NCBI GenBank assembly: GCA_934273135.1
Contig: CAKQSU010000056.1
Coordinates: forward strand, 1 to 7,103
Reading direction: 5' to 3'
Length of the DNA stretch: 7,103 nucleotides
DNA from: an uncultured Clostridia bacterium
Lineage (GTDB): Bacteria; Bacillota; Clostridia; Christensenellales; Borkfalkiaceae
The translations under genes and the position numbers were made by a program. Numbering within the stretch: position 1 is the stretch's first letter; the number at the start of each line of letters is the position of its first letter. This document shows, piece by piece, positions 1-6,353 of this stretch. Under the pieces are notes generated by a model, which saw only the letters and a list, made by a program, of their open reading frames with translations, did no database searches and was not told where the DNA came from.

Positions 1-1686
1 GGAAAGCTCTTTATTGGGTTCGGGAATGCATTCGAGCATTTTGCCGAGAATGAAGTGTCTGCCTTCGTTAGCCTGTTTGATGGCTTGTCTTAAAATGGCT
101 TCGTCGATACCTTTAATCTTGATATCCATCTGGATAGCCGTTATACCGTTCACCGTGCCGGCGACCTTGAAGTCCATATCGCCGAGGAAGTCCTCCAAGC
201 CCTGAATATCGCTCATGACGGAAACTTTGCCGCTTTCAACGTCCTTGATAAGACCCATTGCGATACCTGCAACCGGGCGCTTAATCGGAACGCCCGCGTC
301 CATTAAAGCGAGGGTCGAGCCGCAAACGGAAGCTTGCGAAGTGGAGCCGTTAGAGGAAAGAACTTCGGAAACGAGACGAATGGAATACGGGAATTCTTCA
401 AGAGAAGGAATAACCGGTTCCAAGGACCTTTCGGCGAGCGCGCCGTGTCCGATTTCTCTTCTGCCGGGTCCGCGCATAGGCTTAGCTTCGCCGGAAGCGT
501 AACCGGGCATGTTGTAGTGGTGCATATATCTCTTTTCGACTTCTTCGTCAAGCCCTTCGAGCTTTTGAATGTCGCCGATAGTGCCGAGCGTGCAGGTCGT
601 CATAACCTGAGTCATGCCTCTCGTGAACACGCCGCTGCCGTGAACGCGCGGTAAAATGCCGTGTTCGCACCAGATAGGTCTTATCTCGGTGAGCTTTCTG
701 CCGTCGGGACGAATGCCGTAATTGGTGATTTTGGCTCTGACCTTTTCTTTCGTAATATAGTAAAGAGAATCCTTAACCTGTCTTACGATATCGCCGTGAG
801 AAAGACCGAGACCTTCAAAGCCCGTATAGTCTTCCGCGGTGAAGTATTCTATGCATTCCTTTTCGACTTGGTCTTGTCTATCCTGACGTTCGAATCTGTC
901 AAAGGTATCCAAAGCCCAATCGAGCTTTTCGGAAGCGTAAGCGCGGACCTTTTCGTCGAGTTCGGGGTAGATATGGTAAAGATCCATTTCCCTCTTCGGC
1001 TTGCCGCAAACGGCAGCCATTTCTTCGATGAAAGCGCACTGCTTTTTGATTTCTTCATGACCGAAGAGAATCGCGCCGACCATTTGTTCGTCGTCGATTT
1101 CTTTCGCGCCCGCTTCAACCATCATGATAGCGTCTTTAGTGCCGGAGAGGTTGAGGTGAAGGGTGGAAAGTTCTCTTTCTTTAGCGTTCGGGTTGATGAC
1201 GTACTTGCCGTCTACCATACCGACTACGACCGAACCCGTAGGACCGGCGAAAGGAATGTCGGAAATGGTGAGAGCTATGGACGAACCGAGCATTGCGAAA
1301 GGCTCGGGAGCAACGTCCGGGTCTACGGAAAGAGCGGTTGCTACGACCGTTACGTCGTTAAAAAGCCCTTTCGGGAAAAGCGGACGAATAGGTCTGTCGA
1401 TAAGGCGGGAAGTAAGGATAGCTTTGTCGCTTGCTCTGCCTTCTCTTCTTTTAAAGCTGCCCGGGATTTTGCCGACGGAATACATTTTTTCTTCGTAATC
1501 GACGGAAAGCGGGAAAAAGTCCATACCCTCGCGAGGGGTATCGGACATGGTGGCGTTGACCATAACGACCGTGTCGCCGCAACGGACGAGGCACGAGCCG
1601 TTAGCTTGCTGCGCGTACTTGCCTACGTCGACGGTGACTTTTCTGCCGCCGATTTCGGTCTCGAAAATTTTGTGATTTACTAACAT
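1..1686 (-). CDS. pnp: Polynucleotide phosphorylase (PNPase), N-terminal 562 residues, 3' end outside window
   Basis: Catalyses phosphorolytic 3'-to-5' degradation of RNA, releasing nucleoside diphosphates; a trimeric cytoplasmic enzyme of mRNA turnover. My translation starts [14 protein letters not shown] and stays open to position 1. The first RNase PH-like domain occupies about residues 1-230 ([20 protein letters not shown] is typical), followed by the helical linker and the second RNase PH-like domain from about 330. Visible active-site signatures are GRREIGHG (408-415), the phosphate-binding [12 protein letters not shown] (445-456), and GDMDFKVAG (502-510), with D499 and D505 at the positions of the two metal-binding aspartates of the family. 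The usual length is about 700 residues, so the KH and S1 RNA-binding domains must lie beyond position 1 and cannot be judged here. The start is fixed by AAGGAG five bases upstream (1698-1693). The gene follows rpsO across a terminator, the classical rpsO-pnp order. A small oddity is Met358 in FTRGMTQ, where Gln or Glu is usual. Confidence 0.97.
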   Translation of the reverse strand, partial: MLVNHKIFETEIGGRKVTVDVGKYAQQANGSCLVRCGDTVVMVNATMSDTPREGMDFFPLSVDYEEKMYSVGKIPGSFKRREGRASDKAILTSRLIDRPIRPLFPKGLFNDVTVVATALSVDPDVAPEPFAMLGSSIALTISDIPFAGPTGSVVVGMVDGKYVINPNAKERELSTLHLNLSGTKDAIMMVEAGAKEIDDEQMVGAILFGHEEIKKQCAFIEEMAAVCGKPKREMDLYHIYPELDEKVRAYASEKLDWALDTFDRFERQDRQDQVEKECIEYFTAEDYTGFEGLGLSHGDIVRQVKDSLYYITKEKVRAKITNYGIRPDGRKLTEIRPIWCEHGILPRVHGSGVFTRGMTQVMTTCTLGTIGDIQKLEGLDEEVEKRYMHHYNMPGYASGEAKPMRGPGRREIGHGALAERSLEPVIPSLEEFPYSIRLVSEVLSSNGSTSQASVCGSTLALMDAGVPIKRPVAGIAMGLIKDVESGKVSVMSDIQGLEDFLGDMDFKVAGTVNGITAIQMDIKIKGIDEAILRQAIKQANEGRHFILGKMLECIPEPNKELS

Positions 1687-1768
1687 GTTGACTCCTTAAA
1701 CTACTATTGACTCTGATTTATTCAGGAAAATACCTTGTGATTTCTACCCAAAAAAGCCGAATAACAAG
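1687..1768 (-). other. pnp 5' leader / rpsO-pnp intergenic region
   Basis: These bases between the rpsO terminator and the pnp start code for nothing I can recognise. They hold the pnp ribosome site AAGGAG (1698-1693). A short AT-rich inverted repeat (CTGA-N5-TCAG, 1713-1725) is too weak to call. A possible -10 (TATTTT, 1732-1727) lies 17 bases from a poor -35 (TTTTTT, 1755-1750), so a dedicated pnp promoter is possible but not supported. In E. coli the pnp leader is an RNase III-processed autoregulatory site; I see no long hairpin of that kind here. Confidence 0.5.
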
Positions 1769-1796
1769 AAAAAAGGGGTGCGTTGACAACACCCCT
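1769..1796 (-). terminator. Intrinsic terminator after rpsO, probable rpsO-pnp attenuator
   Basis: Read on the minus strand, AGGGGTG (1796-1790) and CACCCCT (1780-1774) form a perfect 7-bp GC-rich stem around a 9-base loop, and the stem is followed directly by a T tract and a T-rich stretch. The hairpin begins 7 bases after the rpsO stop. Since pnp follows in the same direction and rpsO has the only convincing promoter nearby, partial readthrough probably supplies pnp mRNA, like the terminator between rpsO and pnp in E. coli. The stem and T tract are seen directly; the attenuation role is inferred. Confidence 0.9.
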
Positions 1797-1802
1797 CTGA
1801 CC

Positions 1803-2066
1803 TTACTTTCTAAGGTTGAGTCTTGCTATGAGGTCTCTGTACTTCTCGATGTCTTTGGATTTGAGATAGTCGAGAAGACCTTTTCTGCGACCGACCATCT
1901 TCAAAAGCCCGCGGCGGGAATGGTTATCATGCTTATTGGTAGCAAGATGTTCGTTAAGATGGTTGATGCGTTCGGTCAAAAGCGCGACCTGAACCTCTAC
2001 GGAACCGGTGTCGCCTTCGTGCGTTGCGTAATCTGTGATGATTTGGGTTTTTAATTCCTTCTGCAT
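1803..2066 (-). CDS. rpsO: Small-subunit ribosomal protein uS15
   Basis: Primary binding protein of the 30S subunit; it binds the three-way junction of helices 20-22 in the central domain of 16S rRNA and contributes to an inter-subunit bridge. The 87-residue product is close to the 88-89 residues typical of the family. Diagnostic sequences are [17 protein letters not shown] (18-34), the RNA-contacting [10 protein letters not shown] (46-55), and [11 protein letters not shown] (59-69), ending in the basic tail ARLNLRK. I chose the ATG at 2066 because AGGAG lies 8 bases upstream (2079-2075) and MQKE is a normal S15 N terminus. An in-frame ATG at 2156 would add 30 residues unlike S15 and sits at the promoter's transcription start, so it is rejected. 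The gene has its own promoter and structured leader, is followed by a terminator, and then by pnp. Confidence 0.98.
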   Translation of the reverse strand: MQKELKTQIITDYATHEGDTGSVEVQVALLTERINHLNEHLATNKHDNHSRRGLLKMVGRRKGLLDYLKSKDIEKYRDLIARLNLRK

Positions 2067-2152
2067 TGTCGTTACTCCTATAAAAATTAGTACGTATTCG
2101 CCTGCAACCGAGCGCGGCGGCGAAGGGAGCCGCACGGCTAAGCCGCAAGTAC
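2067..2152 (-). promoter_or_regulatory. Structured 5' leader of rpsO, candidate S15 autoregulatory RNA
   Basis: The untranslated leader from the predicted start near 2152 is strikingly GC-rich between 2145 and 2099, unlike the AT-rich sequence on both sides. Folding by hand gives an outer helix CUUGC/GCAGG (2149-2145 with 2105-2101, one G-U pair), a small hairpin GGC-UUA-GCC (2144-2136), and a longer hairpin GUGCGGC/GCCGCGC (2135-2129 with 2118-2112, one G-U pair), together a three-way junction. CUCC (2129-2126), at the top of the third stem and its loop, is complementary to GGAG of the Shine-Dalgarno sequence (2078-2075). Several bacterial rpsO leaders bind S15 and repress their own translation. 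The complementarity is seen; regulation by S15 is an inference, and a competing 5-bp hairpin (2133-2129 with 2121-2117) exists. Confidence 0.45.
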
Positions 2153-2158
2153 CCATAT

Positions 2159-2187
2159 ATAATAGCAGAAATTATTCCGTTTGTAAA
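2159..2187 (-). promoter_or_regulatory. Sigma-A-type promoter of rpsO (extended -10)
   Basis: On the minus strand a -35 box TTTACA (2187-2182, five of six consensus bases) is separated by exactly 17 bases from a -10 box TATTAT (2164-2159, five of six), and TGC immediately before the -10 gives the extended -10 TGn motif. Transcription should start around the GGG at 2154-2152. This is the best promoter I can see in the window and separates rpsO-pnp from the hemZ operon. A perfect 10-bp palindrome AAAACGTTTT (2185-2194) overlaps the -35 box. Confidence 0.82.
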
Positions 2188-2226
2188 ACGTTTTTCCGCC
2201 GTTATAAGCATTTTTAAATAAAATTT
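2188..2226. other. AT-rich gap between hemZ stop and rpsO promoter
   Basis: This short gap holds no gene. It contains A/T runs (AAATTTTATTT type) just after the hemZ stop. I see no GC-rich hairpin followed by a T tract, so no intrinsic terminator for the hemZ operon is evident; transcripts may read into rpsO or end by a factor-dependent or unrecognised route. Confidence 0.5.
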
Positions 2227-3576
2227 TTAACCGAAAAGTTGATTTTTTTCTTCGATGATTTTGTCGAGCTTGCCTAAGTACGTTTTTATGTCCTTCGGCT
2301 CGCCTAATCTTTCGATTCTGTTTTCGTTTGGGAAAAGTCTTTTGCCGACGGCGTTCGCCCCGCATGAAAGTATGCTCGCAATCTCTTCCATAATGTCTAT
2401 GTTATAGATACATTCCTTGCCCGCTTTCGCGTAGCCCGTGTTTTCAAGGTTAGCCGCCATGTACTTTTGTCTGTACAGATAATACGGCGAATATTGAGCC
2501 GAATGTAGGGCTATATGCGCGTAATCGACCATTTTAGGTACTTCTTCGCCGGTTAATCTATCCATACTTTCTTTGAGTTTGGAACCCTTTTTAAGGCAAA
2601 GCGTATGCACCGTTATGTTCTCGGGCGAAAGCTCGATTGCCTTATCGAGAGAGGCTTTAAAGTCGTCGAATGTTTCTTCCGGCAAGCCCGCAATCAAATC
2701 CATATTCACGTCGAAGCCGTAACTTTTTGTGAGAAAAAACTTGTCTATTGTTTCCTTTGCGGTGTGTTTTCTGCCGATAAGCGCAAGCGTTTTGTCCGAA
2801 AAGGTCTGCGGATTGACGCAAACGCGGGTAACGCCGTAGTCCTTCATGAGCTTCAGCTTTTCTTCCGTTATGCAATCGGGTCTTCCCGCTTCGACGGTGT
2901 ATTCTATATTTTGTTTGCCTATAGCGTCTAAGACCGCGGCGAAGTGTTCGGTTTTCAGCGACACCGGCGTGCCGCCGCCTACGTACACGCTGCGGAAGGT
3001 TTTTCCTAACGCTTTTGCCGCTTTAATTTCCTTAATAAGTGCCTCTATATATTCGTTAATCGCCTTTTCTTTGGAAATTTCACAGGAGATGAAAGAGCAG
3101 TAAGCGCACCTTGTCGGGCAGAAAGGAAGGCTCACAAAGAAGTCGAAAATATCTTCTCCGTCTTTAGGGTAGTAAGGTTTTTGCACGCTCAAAATATCCT
3201 CTATTATCTTGGTTTTGCTTTCGGAAACGAGCATTTCGTCCGTAAAAAAGCTTCGCCAAGTTTCGCCTTGTTGAACGGCAAGCTTACTCGGTCTTATCCC
3301 CGTGAGCGCGCCCCAAGGGAGCTTCACGCCCGTAAAATCGGACAAGGCTTTATACAAGGAAAGTTTTGCGTAACGTTTTTTGAACCGCTTTTCTATCAGC
3401 TTGTTTTCGGGATTAAAAGCGTATTCGTAACTATAAATTTTGTCGTCAATCGCGACCTTAACCGCAAGGCTGCCGGGCTTTAATTCGCCGTGCACCCGCA
3501 TTTCGGGGTAAACGCCGAATTCGTTGACGACCTCGTTAAGTTCGCTTTCTAAGTTTTCAAAATTAGTTATAAGCAT
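2227..3576 (-). CDS. hemZ: HemZ-type radical SAM protein (oxygen-independent coproporphyrinogen oxidase-like)
   Basis: Member of the HemN/HemW/HemZ radical S-adenosylmethionine family, expected in the cytoplasm with a [4Fe-4S] cluster. The N-terminal 145 residues are the HemZ-specific region, with LPWGALTGIRPSKLA at 86-100. The radical SAM core follows: cluster-binding C153, C157 and C160 in FCPTRCAYCSF, SAM-contacting GGGTP (200-204), VEAGRPD (228-234) and NMDLIAGLPEET (291-302). The C terminus carries the HemZ-like YYLYRQKYMAANLENTGY (365-382). Its 449 residues are close to the family size. The start at 3576 overlaps the upstream hydrolase gene by 10 bases; no good ribosome site precedes it, which suggests translational coupling. 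HemZ is usually annotated as coproporphyrinogen III dehydrogenase, but residue 162 is Phe, not the fourth cysteine of the CxxxCxxCxC motif of true HemN, so the substrate is unproven. No other haem gene is in the window. Confidence 0.92.
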   Translation of the reverse strand: MLITNFENLESELNEVVNEFGVYPEMRVHGELKPGSLAVKVAIDDKIYSYEYAFNPENKLIEKRFKKRYAKLSLYKALSDFTGVKLPWGALTGIRPSKLAVQQGETWRSFFTDEMLVSESKTKIIEDILSVQKPYYPKDGEDIFDFFVSLPFCPTRCAYCSFISCEISKEKAINEYIEALIKEIKAAKALGKTFRSVYVGGGTPVSLKTEHFAAVLDAIGKQNIEYTVEAGRPDCITEEKLKLMKDYGVTRVCVNPQTFSDKTLALIGRKHTAKETIDKFFLTKSYGFDVNMDLIAGLPEETFDDFKASLDKAIELSPENITVHTLCLKKGSKLKESMDRLTGEEVPKMVDYAHIALHSAQYSPYYLYRQKYMAANLENTGYAKAGKECIYNIDIMEEIASILSCGANAVGKRLFPNENRIERLGEPKDIKTYLGKLDKIIEEKNQLFG

Positions 3577-4187
3577 AAATTTTCTAATATTCCGTAAGCT
3601 TTTTCGCGCTTTAAGCTCGTTTCTTCGCCGTGACCGGGCAAAACTCTGCCGTCAAAGTCTAACCCGGCAAGGAATTTTAAGGACGACAAAATCTTTTTGT
3701 AGTTTCCGCCGGGCATATCGAACCTACCGTACCCGCCCGAAAAAAGCGTGTCGCCGGTAAAGAGATAATCGCCGACTTTTATGCACACCGAGCCTTCGGA
3801 ATGCCCGGGGGTATGATAAACCGTAACGGAAAAACCGCCTATTTTGTTTTCGCCCTCACTCAAAACCTCGTGGCGGCTTACTCCGTAAAAGGGAAAACCG
3901 AAATTTTTTGCGAGAGAAAGTTCGGGCGAAGTCAGCATCGGCGCGTCCTCTTCCTTAACGTAGCACTTAACGCCGACTTTCAAAAAGCCTTCCGCCGCGC
4001 CGATGTGGTCGAAGTGACCGTGCGTCAAAAGCACGGCTTCCGGCGTTAAAATTTCTTTGTCGATTATCGCCTTGATTTTCGAAAAGTCCCCGCCGGGGTC
4101 GATTATCAACGCTTTTTTGTTTTCATCGTCCGACAAAACGTAACAGTTCGCGCCTATCGGAGCAACGGGAATCGTAAACAATTTCAT
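3567..4187 (-). CDS. MBL-fold metallo-hydrolase, small glyoxalase II-like (YqgX/YcbL type)
   Basis: A compact 206-residue metallo-beta-lactamase-fold hydrolase, likely cytoplasmic because no signal peptide is visible. The full set of metal ligands is present: THGHFDH (H56, H58, D60, H61), TPGHS (H129), TGDTLF (D146) and the last histidine in PGHG (H186). The N terminus MKLFTIPVAPIGANCYVL matches the first strands of this group, which supports the ATG at 4187. Relatives of this size act as hydroxyacylglutathione hydrolase-like thioesterases, but they lack the C-terminal substrate-binding domain of classical glyoxalase II and their natural substrates are mostly unknown; many Clostridia do not make glutathione, so another thiol ester is possible. 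The gene lies 29 bases after relA and overlaps hemZ, a common Clostridial neighbourhood. No Shine-Dalgarno sequence is visible upstream (TTAAAAAACCACT precedes the ATG), so expression probably depends on coupling to relA or on a leaderless-like initiation. Confidence 0.9.
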   Translation of the reverse strand: MKLFTIPVAPIGANCYVLSDDENKKALIIDPGGDFSKIKAIIDKEILTPEAVLLTHGHFDHIGAAEGFLKVGVKCYVKEEDAPMLTSPELSLAKNFGFPFYGVSRHEVLSEGENKIGGFSVTVYHTPGHSEGSVCIKVGDYLFTGDTLFSGGYGRFDMPGGNYKKILSSLKFLAGLDFDGRVLPGHGEETSLKREKAYGILENLCL

Positions 4188-4216
4188 AGTGGTTTTTTAA
4201 GAAAAATTAGAGATAT
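4188..4216 (-). other. relA-hydrolase gap without ribosome site
   Basis: The 29 bases between the relA stop and the hydrolase ATG are A/T-rich. They hold neither a purine-rich ribosome site nor a hairpin, so no terminator or promoter is proposed and co-transcription is the simplest reading. Confidence 0.5.
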
Positions 4217-6352
4217 TTAAACGATTGTTCTGAATACGTCGGTTATGTCTTTGCTTTCGCGAAGCTTTTTAAAGAGAACGTCAAGGTCGTCTTTTTTGTT
4301 GAGCCTTACGGTCATATCGGCGGTGGATGTTCTCGTTTTGTTGTCTATTCTGCCGTTAAAGGAAAGAACGAAAAGACCGAGCTGCGCGCACGCCGCCGAA
4401 ACGATGGACATGAGCGGAGCTTTTTCCGTGCCGTTTATCTTTATGCTGACAACGTAGTTTTCGCCCGCCTTGCCCGTCCACTCGGCTGGGAGTATTCTGT
4501 CTTTATCCTCTTGCGCAAGGTTAGGACAGTCCGCCCTATGCACGGTAACGCCCCTTCCGCGGGAAACAAAACCGACAATCTTGTCGCCGGGAACGGGGTT
4601 GCAACAGCCGGCAAAGCGAACCAAAAGCCCGTCAACGCCTTTTATGATGACGTCGCCCGAGCCGTGACTTCTGCCTTTGACGGAAGCAACGACGCTCTGT
4701 TCCTCAATCGGTTTTTCTTTTTTGTAAATATCGATGAACTTATACAAAACCTGCTGAGGAGAAACGGCTCCGCAACCGACTGCGGCGTACATTTCTTCCT
4801 GCGTGTTGAAGTTCATCTTTTCGGAAACCTTGTCGAAGTTTGCGTTGGTGCAAAGTTGAGAGAACACGTAGCCTTTGAGCTTAGCCGCGTTTTCAAGCAT
4901 GGATTTGCCTATCTTGACGTGTTCTTCCGCCATCGAACGCTTGAAAAATTGCTTTATTTTCGCCCTTGAGGACGGCATTTGCGCTATTTTGAGCCAATCC
5001 CAGGACGGACCCTTAGACGTTTTGCTCGTTATAATCTCGACGATATCGCCCGTAGAAAGGCTGTATGAGAGCGGCACGATTTTGCCGTTGACCTTTGCAC
5101 CGATGCACTTATGCCCGACTTCCGTGTGAATTCTGTACGCGTAGTCGATGGGCGTTGCGCCCTTAGCAAGGCTGATAACTTCGCCCTTGGGCGTGAAAAC
5201 GAGAATTTCCTGGTCGTAAATGTCGGTTTTGAGAGAATCTATAAAGTCGGTCGTTTTGACGCCGCTCTGCCATTCCATAACCTCTCTTATCCATGAAAGG
5301 CGCTTGTCGAAGGTATCCTCGTCCGACTTTTGCTCCTTGTACTTCCAATGCGCCGCGATACCGTACTCCGCTATGCGATGCATTTCGAAAGTTCTTATCT
5401 GAATTTCGAAAATCTGACCGAAGCTCGTAACGACCGTGGTGTGCAAACTTTGATACATGTTAGGCTTAGGGATTGCGATATAATCCTTGATTCGCCCGGG
5501 CATCGGCACCCATTTTTTGTGGATTTTGCCTAAGATTTCGTAACATTCGTCAACAGTTTCGACGATTACGCGCACTGCGGACAAGTCGTAAATCTGGTCC
5601 AGCGTTTTGTTGCGCGTTTTCATTTTTTTATAAATCGAATAAAAGTGCTTTGGTCTGCCGATGACGTCGCCTTTTATGTTCGATTCGGCAAGTATGCCTT
5701 TGATTTCTTCGACAACGGAATTGATAAAGCGTTGGCGTTCCGAAAGCTGAGTGTTTATGTTTTTGCGCAAAAATTCAAAAGCTTCGGGGTCGAGGTATTT
5801 TAAGCACAAATCTTCGAGTTCGCACTTAATCTGCGAGATACCGAGCCTGCCCGCGAGCGGTGCGTAAATATCGAGCGTTTCGTGTGCCATAGCAAGCTGA
5901 CGCGCTTCCGACAAAAAGTTGAGCGAACGCATATTGTGCAATCTGTCGGCAAGTTTTATGATTATTACGCGGATATCCCGCGCCATGGATACAAAAATCT
6001 TTTTAAAGTTTTCCGCTTGCTCTTCCTTTTGCGAACGGAATTCGAATTTTTCGAGCTTGGTTACGCCCTGAACGAGCGTTAAAACCTCGTCGCCGAACTC
6101 ACGCGAAATATCGCCCTCGGAAACGGACGTATCTTCGAGCGTGTCATGCAAAAAAGCAGCGCAAATGGTTGCCGCGTCCATGCCGAGGTCGATTAAAATT
6201 TCGGCGACGGCGCACGGGTGAATAAAATAGTCCTCGCCGGAAGCCCTTTTCTGCCCCTCGTGAGCGGCTTTCGCAAAATAGAAAGCTTTTTCGATTTTTT
6301 CCGCTTCTTCAATGGTGTAAACCTTGCGGACGACATCAAGAATTTCGTACAT
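4217..6352 (-). CDS. relA: Bifunctional (p)ppGpp synthetase/hydrolase, long RelA/SpoT homologue
   Basis: Makes (p)ppGpp from ATP and GDP/GTP in amino-acid starvation and degrades it to GDP/GTP plus pyrophosphate; works in the cytoplasm on the ribosome. The 711 residues hold all usual domains. The HD hydrolase has H45, H69-D70, E73-D74 and D136-N140 (LADRLHN), so it should be active. The synthetase (about 225-335) has GRPKHFYSIYKKM (232-244), D256, RIKDYIAIPKPN (287-298) and EIQIRT (316-321). RIKD fits the RxKD motif of bifunctional Rel enzymes rather than the ExDD of synthetase-only RelA. TGS is at about 383-444 (VFTPKGEVISLAKGATPIDYAY region), then the helical domain, the zinc-finger-like domain with C583, C584, H605 and C609, and ACT at about 634-711. 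The ATG at 6352 comes one base after the recJ stop (TGATATG) with only a weak GAAAGA upstream, which suggests translational coupling. No damage is seen. Confidence 0.98.
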   Translation of the reverse strand: MYEILDVVRKVYTIEEAEKIEKAFYFAKAAHEGQKRASGEDYFIHPCAVAEILIDLGMDAATICAAFLHDTLEDTSVSEGDISREFGDEVLTLVQGVTKLEKFEFRSQKEEQAENFKKIFVSMARDIRVIIIKLADRLHNMRSLNFLSEARQLAMAHETLDIYAPLAGRLGISQIKCELEDLCLKYLDPEAFEFLRKNINTQLSERQRFINSVVEEIKGILAESNIKGDVIGRPKHFYSIYKKMKTRNKTLDQIYDLSAVRVIVETVDECYEILGKIHKKWVPMPGRIKDYIAIPKPNMYQSLHTTVVTSFGQIFEIQIRTFEMHRIAEYGIAAHWKYKEQKSDEDTFDKRLSWIREVMEWQSGVKTTDFIDSLKTDIYDQEILVFTPKGEVISLAKGATPIDYAYRIHTEVGHKCIGAKVNGKIVPLSYSLSTGDIVEIITSKTSKGPSWDWLKIAQMPSSRAKIKQFFKRSMAEEHVKIGKSMLENAAKLKGYVFSQLCTNANFDKVSEKMNFNTQEEMYAAVGCGAVSPQQVLYKFIDIYKKEKPIEEQSVVASVKGRSHGSGDVIIKGVDGLLVRFAGCCNPVPGDKIVGFVSRGRGVTVHRADCPNLAQEDKDRILPAEWTGKAGENYVVSIKINGTEKAPLMSIVSAACAQLGLFVLSFNGRIDNKTRTSTADMTVRLNKKDDLDVLFKKLRESKDITDVFRTIV

Positions 6353-6353
6353 A

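Noticed and set aside
334..654. A 106-codon plus-strand frame
   Set aside because: It is also codon-aligned antisense to pnp and explained the same way.
661..1683. A 340-codon open frame on the plus strand across pnp
   Set aside because: It is in exact codon register with pnp, so stops can occur only where pnp uses TTA, CTA or TCA codons, which are rare here. The translation shows no recognisable domain, and PNPase on the other strand is unmistakable.
1713..1725. A small inverted repeat CTGA-N5-TCAG in the pnp leader
   Set aside because: Four base pairs with an AT-rich loop are not a meaningful hairpin and lack the length of the processed pnp leader stem known in E. coli.
1727..1755. A pnp promoter with TTTTTT and TATTTT, 17 bases apart
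   Set aside because: The spacing is right, but the -35 matches only two consensus bases and the region is generally T-rich on that strand, so it is not listed as a feature.
2067..2156. An N-terminal extension of S15 from the ATG at 2156
   Set aside because: That ATG lies right behind the -10 box at the predicted transcription start, has no ribosome site, and would add 30 residues not found in S15.
2205..2229. A possible terminator after hemZ
   Set aside because: Only A/T runs are present; any pairing would be pure A-T without a GC-rich stem.
4511..4969. A 152-codon plus-strand frame opposite relA
   Set aside because: It is codon-aligned with relA and has no recognisable protein features; it is a shadow of the relA C-terminal half.
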